A stretch of DNA of 64,000 nt from Sophora flavescens (GCA_030762895.1 JAUPTC010000015.1:1716395-1780394); one strand, 5' to 3'. Shown: positions 49,501 through 63,863, counted from the stretch's first letter. The notes: generated by a model not told the origin, from the letters alone. Program-made: numbers and translations.

Positions 49501-50400
49501 TTAGACCCCAAACCCTACTTCTAAACCCAAAACCCTATTTCAAACCATAAACCCTAATTTAACCCAAAACCCTAATTTTACCCAAAACCCTAATTATAAC
49601 CCTATTTTTGACCCCAACCCTATTTTAAACTCAAACCCTATTTCAAACCCTAAACCCTAATTTTGACCTAAATCGTAAAATTGACCCATAACCCTAATTT
49701 TGACCAAAACCATAATTTTACCCAAAACCCTATTTCTAACCTTATTTTTGACCCAAAACCTATTCAAACCCTAAACCCTATTTCAAACCGCTAACTAACC
49801 ATATTTTTGACCCAAAACGCTATTTTAAACTCCAACCCAAATTTTTGACCAAAACCCAAATTTTACCAAAAACCCAATTTAACCCTAATTTTGACCCACA
49901 CCCTAACTTTACCCAAATTCTAACCCTATTTTTGACCAAACCCTAATTTTACCCAAAACCCTAATTCTAACCCTATTTTTACCCAAACCCTATTTTAAAC
50001 TCAAAACCCTATTTCAAATCCTAAACCCTAATTTTTACCCAAAACCCCTTATTTTTACCCAAACCCTATTTTAAACAAAACCCTATTTCAAACCCTAAAC
50101 CCTACTTTGACCCTAAATCCTAATTTTGACCCTAAACCCAAATTTTGACCCTAAACCCTAATTTACCCAAAACCCTAATTCTAACCCTATTTTCACTCCA
50201 AAACCCTATTTTTAACTCCACCCTATTTTTGACCCAAAACCCCAATTTTACCCAAAACCCTAATTCTAACCCTAATTTGACCCTAAACCTCAATTTGACC
50301 AAGAACCCTAATTTTGACCCAAAACCCTAATTTTACCTTAATCCTAATTTTACCCAAAACCCTAATTCTAACCCTCTTGTTGACCCAAAACCTTATTTTA
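46550..50400 (+). repeat. Highly degenerate telomere-like satellite
   Basis: This is the most disordered part of the array. From 46600 to 47460 many units read CCCCACTT or similar in place of CCCTAATTTT, and G-containing oddities such as GATGTGCCC and GAAACCGTAGTG appear. Order improves from ~47460 onward. It is either old decayed array or poor consensus sequence next to a gap. No gene is visible. Confidence 0.82.
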
Positions 50401-53400
50401 AACTCAAAACCCTATTTCAAACCCAAAACACTAATTTTGACCCTAAACCCTAATTTTTACCCAAAACCCTAATTCTAACCCTATTTTAGACCCAAACCCT
50501 ATTTTAAACTCAAACCCGATTTCAAACCCTAATCCCACTTTGAGCCAAAACCGTAATTTTGACCCTAAACCATAATTTTACCCAAAACCCTAATTCTAAC
50601 TTTATTTTTGACCTTAAACCCTAAACCCTAATTTTGACCCTAAACCCTAATTTTGACCCCAAACCGTAATTTTGACCCGAAAACCTAATTTTACCCAAAA
50701 CCCTAATTCTAACCCTATTTTAGACCCCAAACCCTACTTTAAACTCAAAACCCTATTTCAAACCATAAACCCTAATTTTGACCCGTAGCCCTAATTTTAC
50801 CCAAAACCCTAATTCTTACCCTATCTTTGACCCAAAACCCTATTTTAAACTCAAAACCCTAATTCAAACCCCAAACCCTAATTTTGACCCTAAATCATAA
50901 AATTGACCCAGAACCCTAATGTTGAGCCGAAACCCTAATTTTACCCAATACCCTAATTCTAACCTTATTTTTGACCCAAAATCCTATTTTAAACTCAAAA
51001 CCCTATTTCAAACCCTAAACCCTAAACCCTAATTTTGACCCTAAACCCTAATTTTGACATGAAACCCTAATTTTACCCAAAACCCTAATTCTAACCGTAT
51101 TTTTGACCCAAAACCCTAATTTTGACCCAAAACCCTAATTTTAACCCAAAACCCTAATTTTGACCCGAAAACCTAATTTTACCCAAAACCCTAATTCTAA
51201 CCCTATTTTTTACCCTAAACCGTCAATTTGACCCAGAACCCTAATTTTACCCAAAACCCTAATTCTAACCCTATTTTTGTCCCAAAACCTTATTTTAAAC
51301 GCAAAACCCTATTTCAAACCCTAAACCCTAATTTTGACCCTAAACCCAAATTTTTACCCAAAACCCTAATTCTAACCCTATTTTAGACCCAAAACCCTAT
51401 TTTAAACTCAAAACCATATTTCAAACCCTAAAACCTAATTTTGACCTGAAACCGTAATTTTCAGCCGAACCCATAATTTTACACAAAACCCTAATTCTAA
51501 CCTTATTTTTGACAGTAAACCCTAAACCCTGATTTTGACCCTAAACCCTAATTTTTACCCAAAACCGTAATTTTTACCCAAAACCCTAATTTTTACCCAA
51601 AACCCTAATTTTGACCCGAAACCCTAATTTTACCCAAAACCCTAATTTTAACCCTATTTTAGACCCCAAACCCTACTTTAAACTCAAAACCCTATTTCAA
51701 ACCATAAACCCTAATTTAATCCTGAAACCCTAATTTTACCCAAAACCCTAATTATAACCCTATTTTGACCCCAAACCCTGTTTTAAACTCAAAACCCTAT
51801 TTCAAACCCTAAACCCTAATTTTGACCTTAAATCGTAAAATTGACCCATAACCCTAATTTTGACCCGAAACCATAATTTTACCCAAAACCCTATTTCTAA
51901 CCTTATTTTTGACCCAAAACCCTATTTCAAACCCTAAACCCTAATTTTGTCCCTAAACCCTAATTCTAACCATATTTTTGACCCAAAACCCTATTTTAAA
52001 CTCAACCCAAATTTTGACCCAAAACCCAAATTTTGACCAAAAACCCTAATTTTAACCCGAAACCCTAATTTTGACCCGAAACCCTAATTTTACCCAAAAC
52101 CCAAATTCTAACCCTATTTTTGACCCGAAACCCTAATTTTACCCAAAACCTTAATTCTAACCCTATTTTTGACCCAAAACCCTATTTTAAACTCAAAACC
52201 CTATTTCAAATCCTAAACCCTAATTTTTACCCAAAACCCTAATTCTAACCCTATTTTTGACCCAAACCCCTATTTTAAACTAAAAACCCTATTTCAAACC
52301 CTAAACCCTAATTTTGACCCTAAATCCTAATTTTGACCCTAAACCCAAATTTTGACCCTAAACCCTAATTTTTACCCAAAACCCTAATTCTAACCCTATT
52401 TTCGACCCAAAACCCTATTTTTAACTCAACCCTATTTTTGACCCAAAACCCTAATTTTGACCCAAAACCCCAATTTTACCCAAAACCCTAATTCTAACCC
52501 TAATTTTGACCCTAAACCCTCAATTTGACCAAGAACCCTAATTTTGACCCGAAACCCTAATTTTACCCAGAACCCTAATTTTACCCAAAACCCTAATTCT
52601 AACCCTATTTTTGACCCAAAACCTTATTTTAAACTCAAAACCCTATTTCAAACCCTAAACCCTAATTTTGACCCTAAACCCTAATTTTTACCCAAAACCC
52701 TAATTCTAACCCTATTTTAGACCCAAAACCCTATTTTAAACTCAAAACCATATTTCAAACCCTAAATCCTAATTTTGAGCCAAAACCGTAATTTTGACCC
52801 TAAACCATAATTTTACCCAACACCCTAATTCTAACTTTATTTTTGACCTTAAACCCTAAACCCTAATTTTGACCCTAAACCCTAATTTTGACCCCAAACC
52901 GTAATTTTGACCCGAAAACCTAATTTTACCCAAAACCCTAATTCTAACCCTATTTTAGACCCCAAACCCTACTTTAAACTCAAAACCCTATTTCAAACCA
53001 TAAACCCTAATTTTGACCCGTAGCCCTAATTTTACCCAAAACCCTAATTCTTACCCTATCTTTGACCCAAAACCCTATTTTAAACTCAAAACCCTAATTT
53101 TGACCCTAAATCATAAAATTGACCCAGAACCCTAATGTTGACCCGAAACCCTAATTTTACCCAATACCCTAATTCTAACCTTATTTTTGACCCTAAACCC
53201 TTTTTTAAACTCAAAACCCTATTTCAAACCCTAAACCCTAATTTTGACCCTAAACCCTAATTTTGACCTGAAACCCTAATTTTACCCAAAACCCTAATTC
53301 TAACCGTATTTTTGACCCAAAACCCTAATTTTGACCCAAAACCATAATTTTAACCCAAAACCCTAATTTTGACCCGAAAACCTAATTTTACCCAAAACCC

Positions 53401-56100
53401 TAATTCTAACCCTATTTTTTACCCTAAACCGTCAATTTGACCCAGAACCCTAATTTTACCCAAAACCCTAATTCTAACCCTATTTTTGACCCAAAACCTT
53501 ATTTTAAACGCAAAACCCTATTTCAAACCCTAAACCCTAATTTTGACCCTACACCCAAATTTTTACCCAAAACCCTAATTCTAACCCTATTTTAGACCCA
53601 AAACCCTATTTTAAACTCAAAACCATATTTCAAACCCTAAAACCTAATTTTGGCCCGAAACCGTAATTTTCAACCGAACCCATAATTTTACACAAAACCC
53701 TAATTCTAACCTTATTTTTGACAGTAATCCCTAAACCCTGATTTTGACCCTAAACCCTAATTTTTACCCAAAACCCTAATTTTTACCCAAAACCCTAATT
53801 TTGACCCGAAACCCTAATTTTTCCCAAAACCCTAATTCTAACCCAATTTTAGACCCCAAACCCTACTTTAAACTCAAAACCCTATTTCAAACCATAAACC
53901 CTAATTTAATCCTGAAACCCTAATTTTACCCAAAACCCTAATTATAACCCTATTTTTGACCCCAAACCCTATTTTAAACTCAAAACCCTATTTCAAACCC
54001 TAAACCCTAATTTTGACCCTAAATCGTAAAATTGACCCATAACCCTAATTTTGACCCGAAACCATAATTTTACCCAAAACCATATTTCTAACCTTATTTT
54101 TGACCCAAATCCCTATTTCAAACCCTAAACCCTAATTTTGTCCCTAAACCCTAATGCTAACCATATTTTTGACCCAAAACCCTATTTTAAACCAAACCCC
54201 AATTTTGACCCAAAACCAAAATTTGACCCAAAACCCTAATTTTAACTCGAAACCCTAATTCTGACCCTAAACCCTTTTACCCAAATTCTAACCCCTATTT
54301 GACCAAACCCTAATTTTCCAAAACCCTAATTCTAACCCTATTTTTGACCCAAAACCCTATTTTTTACACAAATCCCTATTTCAAAACCTAAACCCTAATT
54401 TTTACCCAAAACCTAATTCTAACCCTTTTTTGACCCAAACCCCATTTTTAAACCAAAAACCCTATTTCAAACCCTAAACCCTAATTTTGCCCTAAATCCT
54501 AATTTTGACCCTAAACCCAAATTTTGACCCTAAACCCTAATTTTTACCCAAAACCCTAATTCTAACCCTATTTTCGACCCAAAACCCTATTTTTAACTCA
54601 ACCCTATTTTTGACCCAAAACCCTAATTTTGACCCAAAACCCCAATTTTACCCAAAACCCTATTTCTAACCCTAATTTTGACCCTAAACCCTCAATTTGA
54701 CCAAGAACCCTAATTTTGACCCGAAACCCTAATTTTACCCAGAACCCTAATTTTACCCAAAACCCTAATTCTAACCCTATTTTTGACCCAAAACCTTATT
54801 TTAAACTCAAAACCCTAATTCAAACCCTAAACCCTAATTTTGACCCTAAACCCTAATTTTTACCCAAAACCCTAATTCTAACCCTATTTTAGACCCAAAA
54901 CCCAATTTTAAACTCAAAACCATATTTCAAACCCTAAACCCTAATTTTGACCCAAAACCGTAATTTTGACCCTAAACCATAATTTTACCCAAAACCCTAA
55001 TTCTAACTTTATTTTTGACCTTAAACCCTAAACCCTAATTTTGACCCTAAACCCTAATTTTGACCCCAAACTACGATTTTGACCCGAAAACCTAATTTTA
55101 CCCAAAACCCTAATTCTAACCCTATTTTAGACCCCAAACCCTACTTTAAACTCAAAACCCTATTTCAAACCATAAACCCTAATTTTGACCCGTAGCCCTA
55201 ATTTTACCCAAAACCCTAATTCTTACCCTATCTTTGACCCAAAACCCTATTTTAAACTCAAAACCCTATTTCAAACCCTAAACCCTAATTTTGACCCTAA
55301 ATCGTAAAATTGACCCATAACCCTAATTTTGACCCGAAACCATAATTTTACCCAAAACCCTATTTCTAACCTTATTTTTGACCCAAAACCCTATTTCAAA
55401 CCCTAAACCCTAATTTTGTCCCTAAACCCTAATTCTAACCATATTTTTGACCCAAAACCCTATTTTAAACTCAACCCAAATTTTGACCCAAAACCCAAAT
55501 TTTGACCAAAAACCCTAATTTTAACCCGAAACCCTAATTTTGACCCGAAACCCTAATTTTACCCAAAACCCAAATTCTAACCCTATTTTTGACCCGAAAC
55601 CCTAATTTTACCCAAAACCTTACTGAAAACCCTATTTTTGACACAAAACACTAATTTAAACACAAAACCCTATTTCAAACCCTAAACCCTAATTTTCCCC
55701 TACCCTTTCCAAACCCTAATTCTAACCCTATTTTTGAACCAAACCCCCATTTTAAACTAAAAACCCTATTTCAACCCTAAACCCTAATTTTGACCCTAAA
55801 CCCTAATTTTGACCTAAACCCAACCCTAAACCCTAATTTTTACCCAAAACCCTAATTCTAACCCTATTTTCGACCCAAAACCCTATTTTTAACTCAACCC
55901 TATTTTTGACCCAAAACCCCAATTTTACCCAAAACCCTAATTTTACCCAGAACCCTAATTTTACCCAAAACCCTAATTCTAACCCTATTTTTGACCCTAA
56001 ACCCTCAATTTGACCAAGAACCCTAATTTTGACCCGAAACCCTAATTTTACCCAGAACCCTAATTTTACCCAAAACCCTAATTCTAACCCTATTTTTGAC
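50401..56100 (+). repeat. ~2.2 kb higher-order repeat
   Basis: The rare marker ACCCGTAGCCCTAATTTTAC is at 50781, 53016 and 55188 (offsets 2235 and 2172), and again at 59471, about two periods on. The companion ATTCTTACCCTATCTTTG follows it in each copy. The first two copies are clean; the third is shortened after about 55280 and indel-rich from 55620. No gene is visible. Confidence 0.88.
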
Positions 56101-59100
56101 CCAAAACCTTATTTTAAACTCAAAACCCTATTTCAAACCCTAAACCCTAATTTTGACCCTAAACCCTAATTTTTTCCCAAAACCCTAATCTACCCCATTT
56201 TGACCCTAAACCCTATTTTTAACACAAAACCATATTTCATACCCTAAATCCTAATTTTGAGCCTAAACCCTAATTTTGACCCTAAACCATAATTTTACCC
56301 AACACCCTAATTCTAACCCTATTTTTTAGACCCCAAACCCTACTTTGAACTGAAACCCTAATTTGAACCCATAAACCATAATTTGACCAAACCCTAATTT
56401 TACCCAAAACCCTAATTCTAACTCTATTTTTGACCCAAAACCCTACTTTAAACTCAAAACCCTATTTCAAACCCTAAACCCTAATTTTGACCCATAACCC
56501 ATTTTCCCATAATTTTACCCAAAACCCTAATTCTAACCTTATTTTTGACCCAAAACCTATTTTAAACTCAAAACCTAATTCAAACCCTAAACCCTAATTT
56601 TGACCCTAAATCCTAAAATTGACCCAAACCTAATGTTACCCAAAACCCTAATTCTAACCTTATTTTTGACCCAAAACCCTATTTTAAACTCAAACCCCTA
56701 AACCCTTATCCAAAACCGTAATTTTGACCCAAACCCTAATTTTACCCTAATTCTAACACTATTTATGACCCCAAACCATAACTTAAACTCAAAACCCAAT
56801 TTCAAACCATAAACCCTAATTTTGACCCAAACCCTAATTTTACCCAAAACCCTAATTCTAACCCTATTTTTACCCTAAACCCCCATTTTAACCCAAAACC
56901 CTAATTTACCCAAAACCCTAATTCTAAACCCTAATTTTGACCTTAAACCCTAATTTACCCAAACCCTAATTTTACCCAAAACCTTAATTCTAACCCTATT
57001 TTTGACCCAAAACCCTATTTTAAATTATAAACCCTATTTCAAACCCGAAACACTAATTTTACCCAAAACACTAATTCTAACCTTATTTTTGACCCAAAAC
57101 CCTATTTTAATCTCAAAACCCTATTTCAAACCCTAAACCCTAATTTTGACCCTAAACCCTAATTTTAACCCAAAACCCAAATTTTACCCAAAACCCAATT
57201 TTACACCTATTTTTGACCATAAACCCTAATTTTAACCCTAAACCCTAATTTTGACCAAACCCTAATTTTACCCAAAACCCTAATTCTAACCCTATTTTGA
57301 CCCCAAACCCTATTTTTGACTCAAAACCCTATTTCAAACCATAAACCCTAATTTCAAATCCTAAACCCTAATTTTACCCAGATCCCTAATTCTTACCCTA
57401 TTTTTTACCCCAAACACTATTTTAAACTCAAACCCCCTTTTTCAAACCCTAAACCCTAATTTTGACCCTAAATCCTAAATTTGACCACAAACCCAATGTT
57501 GACCCTAAACCCTAATTTTACCCAAAACCCTAATTCTAACCCTATTTTGACCCAAAACCCTATTTTTAACTCAAAACCCTATTTCAAACCCAAAACCCCA
57601 CTTCTAACCCAAACAACCCATTTTACTCAAAACCCAAATTTTTACCCAAAACCCAAAATTTGACCACAACCCCCAAATTTTACCCAAAACCCTAATTTTG
57701 ACCTGAAACCCTAATTTTACCCAAAAACCCTAATTCTAACCGTATTTTTGACCCAAACCCTATTTTTAACTCAACCTTTTTTTGACCCAAAACCCTAATT
57801 TTGACCTAAAACCCTAATTTTAATCCAAATCCCTAATTTTACCCACCCTAATTTTATCCAAAACCCTAATTCTAACCCTATTTTTGACCCAAAACCTTAT
57901 TTTAAACTCAAAACCCTATTTCAAACCCTAAACCCTAATTTTTACCCAAAACCCTAATTCTAACCCTATTTTTAGACCCAAACCCTATTTTAAACTCAAA
58001 ACCATATTTCAAACCCTAAACCCTAATTTTGACCAAACCTAATTTTAACCCCAAATTTTTACCCAAAACCCTAATTCTAACTTATTTTTGACCGAAACCC
58101 GAACCCTTTTTGACCCTAAACCCTAATTTTTACCCCAAACCTACTTTTTACCCAAACCCTAATTTTACCCAAAACCCTAATTCTGCAACCCTAATTTTAC
58201 CCAAAACCCTAATTCTAACCCTATTTTGACCCAAAACCCTATTTTAAACTCAAAACTCTATTTCTAACCCTAAACCCTAATTCTAACCTTATTTTTGACC
58301 CAAAACCCTAAACCCCAGCTCAAAACCCTAGTTTTAACCCCAAACCGTAATTTTGACCCTAAACCCTAAAATTTACCCATAACCCCATTTTGACCAAACC
58401 CTAATTTTACCCAAACCCTAATTCTAACCCTTATTTTTGACCCAAAACCCTACTTTAACTGAAACCCTACTTCAAACCATAAACCATAATTTTGACCCAA
58501 AACCCTAATTTTAACCTAAACCCAAATTCTAACCCTATTTTTGACCCAAAACCCTACTTTAAACTCAAACCCTATTTCAAACCCTAAACCCTAAATCGTA
58601 AACCCTACCCAAACCCTAATTTTGACTCAAACCCTAATTTTTCCCAAAACCCTAATTCTAACCTTATTTTTGACCCAAAACCCTATTTTTAACTCAAAAC
58701 CCTATTTTAAACCCTAAACCCTAATTTTGACCCCTAATACCCAAACCTTTTACCCAAAACCCTAATTCTAACCCTATTTTGACCCAAAACCCTATTTTAA
58801 ACTCAAAACCCTAATTTTAACCCGAAACCCTAATTTTAACCCGAAACCCTAATTTTACCCAAAACCCTAATTTTGACCCCATCCCCAAATTTTAACCCAA
58901 GACCCTAATTCTACCCTATTTTGACCCAAACCCTAATTTTAACCAAAACCCTATTTCTAAAACCCATTTTACCCAAAACCCTAATTTAACCCCCTAATTT
59001 TACCCGAAACCCTCAATTCTAAACCCTAATTTTGACCTTAAACCCTCAATTTGACCTGAACCCTAATTTTACCCAAAACCCTAATCCTAACCCTATTTTT

Positions 59101-62100
59101 GACCCAAAACCTTATTTTAAACTCAAAACCCTATTTCAAACCCTAAACCCTAATTTTGACCCTAAACCCCACTACCCAAAACCCTATTCTAACCCTATTT
59201 TAGACCCACAACCCTATTTTAAACTAAAAACCATATTTCAAAACCTAAACCCTAATTTTGAGCCAAACCGTAATTTTGACCCTAAACCAAATTTTACCCA
59301 AAACCTAATTCTATCTTTATTTTTGACCTTAAACCCTAATTTTGACCCTAAACCCTAAACTTTTTGACCAAAACCTAATTTTACCCAAAACCCTAATTCT
59401 AACCCTATTTTAGACCCCAAACCCTACTTTAAACTCAAAACCCTATTTCAAACCATAAACCCTAATTTTGACCCGTAGCCCTAATTTTACCCAAAACCCT
59501 AATTCTTACCCTATCTTTGACCCAAAACCCTATTTTAAACTCAAAACCCTAATTCAAACCCCAAACCCTAATTTTGACCCTAAATCATAAAATTGACCCA
59601 GAACCCTAATGTTGAGCCAAAACCCTAATTTTACCCAATACCCTAATTCTAACCTTATTTTTGACCCAAAACCCTATTTTATACTCAAAACCCTATTTCA
59701 AACCCTAAACCCTAATTCTACCTTGACTCAAAACCCATTTTAAACTCAAAACCCTAATTTTACCCAAAACCCTAATTTTACCAAACCCTAATTTTGACCC
59801 AAAACCCTAATTTTGACCCAAAACCCTAATTTTAACCCAAAACCCTAATTTTGACCCGAAAACCTAATTTTACCCAAAACCCTAATTCTAACCCTATTTT
59901 TTACCCTAAACCGTCAATTTGACCCAGAACCCTAATTTGACCCAAAACCCTAATTTAATCCTGAAACCCTAATTTTACCCAAAACCCTAATTATAACCCT
60001 ATTTTTGACCCCAAACCCTATTTTAAACTCAAAACCCTATTTCAAACCCTAAACCCTAATTTTGACCCTAAATCGTAATTTAACCCTATTTTGACCCAAA
60101 CCCTATTTTAAACCCAAAACCATATTTCAAACCCTAAACCCTAATTTTTCCCCTAAACCTAATTTTTACCCAAAACCCTAATCTAACCTTATTTTTGACC
60201 CCTAAACCCTATTTAAAAACCCTAATTCTACCCAACCCTAATTTTGACCCAAAACCCTAATTTAAACCCAACCCTAATTTTGACCCAAAACCCTAAATTT
60301 TGACCCAAAACCCTATTTTAACATCAAACCCTAATTTTGACCCTAAACCCTAATTTTTATACCCAAACCCTAAACCTCCTATTTTGACCCAAAACCCTAT
60401 TTTAACACCGTATTTTTCAACCCTTTTACCCAAAACCCTAATTTTGACCTAAACCCTATTTTACCTAAACCCTAATTTTTACCCAAAACCCTATTTCAAA
60501 TCCTAAACCCTAATTTTAACCAAAACCCTAATTTTCCAACTAACCCTATTTTTGACCCAAACCCCTATTTTAAACTAAAAACCCTATTTCAAACCCTAAA
60601 CCCTAAATTATTGACCCAAAACCCTAATTTTGACTCAAACCCTAACCTAACCTATTTTTGACCCAAAACCCTAATTTTACTCAAACCCTATTTCCCCTAA
60701 ACCCTAATTTTAACCCACTTTTTACCCAAACCTAATTTTACCCAAAACCCTAATTCTATCCCTATTTTTTATGCAAAGCACTATATTAAACTCAAAACCC
60801 TAATTTTTACCAAAAAACCTAAATTTAACCAAAAACCCTAATTTTACCCAAAACCCTAATTATAACAGTATTTTTGACCCAAAACCCTATTTTAAACTCA
60901 AAACCCTAATTCCTAAACCCTAATTTTTCCTATTTTCCCACTTTCACTATTTAAAAACCTAACCCTATTTTACCCAATTTACTCAAACCCTATTTTGACC
61001 CTAAACCCTAATTCTTACCCAAAACCCTAATCATTTTAGACCCAAAACCCTATTTTAAACTAAAACCCTATTTCAAACCCTAAACCCTAATTTTGACCCA
61101 AAACCGTAATTTTGACCCTAAACCCTAATGTTTACCCCAAACCCTAATTCTAACCTTATTTTTGACCTAAAACCCTAAACCCATTTGACCCTAAACCCTA
61201 ATTTTGACCCAAAACCCTAATTTTACCCAAAACCCTAATTCTAACCCTATTTTAGACCCCAAAACCCTACTTTTAACTCAAAACCCTATTTCAAACCATA
61301 AACCCTAATTTTGACCCGAACCCTAATTTTACCCAAAACCCTAATTCTAACCCTATTTTTGACCCAAAACCCTATTTTAAACTCAAACCCTATTTCAAAC
61401 CCTAAACCCTAATTTTGACCCTAAATCATAAATTGACCCAAACCTAATTACCAAACCCTAATTTTACCCAAAACCCTATTTCTAACCTTATTTTTGACCC
61501 AAAACCCTATTTTAAACCAAAACCCTAATTCTAACCCAAAACCCTAATTCTAACCATATTTTTGACCAAAAACCCTAATTCAAACCTCAAACACTAATTT
61601 TGACCCAAAACCCTAATTTCGACCAAAAACCCAAATTTTAACCCAAAACCCAAATTTTGACCAAAACCCTAATTTTACCTAAAACCCTAATTCTAACCCT
61701 ATTTTTGACCAAAACCCTATTTTTAACCCTAATTTTTACCCAAAACCCTAATTTTACCCAAAACCCTAATTTTAACTCAAACCCCATTTTAAACTCAAAA
61801 CCCTAATTTTAACCAAAACCCTAATTCTAACCCTTTTGACCCAAACCCTATTTTAAACTAAAACCCTATTTAAACCCTAAACCCTAATTTTACCCAAAAC
61901 CCTAATTCTAACCCTATTTTGACCCAAACCCTAAAAACTCAAACCATAATTTTAACCCTAAACCCTAATTTTGACCCAAACCCTAATTTTGAACCTAATT
62001 TTACCCAAAACCCTAATTCTAACCCTATTTTTGACCCTATACCCTTATTTTTACCCAAAAACCTAATTTTACAAACCCAAACCCCTAATTTTACCCAAAA

Positions 62101-63863
62101 CCCTAATTTTACCCAAAACCCTAATTCTAACCCTATTTTTGACCCAAAACCCTATTTTAAAATCAAAACCTATTTCTAACCCTAACCCTAATTCTAACCT
62201 TATTTTTGACCGAAAACCCTAAACCCCATTTTGACCCTAAACCCTATTTTTACCCAAAACCGTAATTTTACCCAAGACCCTAATTTTACCCAAAACCCTA
62301 ATTTTGACCAAACCCTAATTTTACCCAAAACCCTAATTCTAACCCTATTTTAGACCCCAAACCCTACTTTAAACTGAAAACCCTATTTCAAACCATAAAC
62401 CATAATTTTGACCAAACCCTAATTTTACCCAAAACCCTAATTCTAACACTATTTTTGACCCAAAACCCTACTTTAAACTCAAACCCTATTTCAAACCCTA
62501 AACCCTAAATCGTAAATTGACCCATAACCCTAATTTTGATCCAAACCATAATTTTACCCAAAACCCTAATTCTAACCTAATTTTTGACCCAAAACCCTAT
62601 TTTATACTCAAAACCCTATTTCAAACCGAAATCCGTAATTTTGAGCCTATACCCTAATTGTTACCCAAAAACGTAATTTTTATCCAAAACCTTAATTCTA
62701 ACCCTATATTTGACCCAAAACCCTATTTTAAACTCAAAACCCTAATTTTTACCCAAAACCTTAAATTTTACCCAAAACCCTAATTCTAACCTTATTTTTG
62801 ACCCCAAACCCTATCTTAAACTCAAGACCCTATTTCAAACCCTAAGCCCTAATTTTGACCTGAAACCCTAATTTTACCCAAAACCCTAATTCTAACCGTA
62901 TTTTTGACCCAAAACCCTATTTTTAACCCAAAACCCTAATTATACCTAACCCTAATTCTAACCCTAATTTTGACCTTAAACCTCAATTTGACCAAAACCC
63001 TAATTTTATCCAAAACCCTAATTCTAACCCTATTTTTGACCCAAAACCTTATTTTAAACTCAAAACCCTATTTCAAACCCTAAACCCTAATTTTACCCAA
63101 AACCCTAATTACCCCCCTATTTTAGACCCAAAACCCTATTTTAAACTAAAAACCATATTTCAATCCCTAAACCCTAATTTTGACCCGAAACCGTAATTTT
63201 GACCCGGAACCAAAATTTTAACCCAAAATCTTAATACAATCCCTATTTTTTACCTTAAACCCTATTTTTTACCCTAAACCCTAATTTTGACCAGAAACCC
63301 TAATTTTACCCAAAACCCTAATTCTAACCCTATTTTAGACCCCAAACCCTACTTTAAACTCAAAACCCATCTTCAAACCATAAACCCTAATTTTGATCCA
63401 GAACCCTAATTTTACCCAAAACCCTAATTCTAACCTTATTTTTGACCCAAAACCCTCTTTTAAATTCAAAACCATATTTCAAACCCTAAACCCTAATTTT
63501 TACCCTAAATCATAAAATTGACCCAACCCTAATGTTGACTCCAAACCCTAATTTTACCCAATACCCTAATTCTAACCTTATTTTTGACCCAAAACCCTAT
63601 TTTAAACTCAAAACCCTATTTCAAACCCAAAACCCTAATTCTAACCATATTTTTGACTCAAAGCCCTATTTTAAACTCAAAACCCTAATTTTGACCAAAA
63701 ACCCTAATTTTGACATGAAACCCTAATTTTACCCAAAAACCCTAATTTTGACATGAAACCCTAATTTTACCCAAATCCCTAATTCTAACCGTATTTTTGA
63801 CCCAAAACCCTATTTTTAACTCAACCCTATTTTTGACCCAAAACCCTAATTTTGACCCAAAAC
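56101..63863 (+). repeat. Telomere-like satellite, mixed quality, to the end of sequence
   Basis: Same family and orientation. Clean patches (59380-59720, 59810-60060, 62780-63230, 63290-63480) sit among indel-rich stretches. The 59.4-60.1 kb patch is a copy of the 2.2 kb repeat. Open frames at 57481, 59032, 61919 and 63532 encode only repeat-derived NPNF/DPKP-type peptides. No gene is visible. Confidence 0.87.

Noticed and set aside
1..63863. CRISPR-like array (short repeats with variable spacers)
   Set aside because: The spacers are themselves variants of the repeat, no cas-like gene exists, and the context is plant nuclear DNA.
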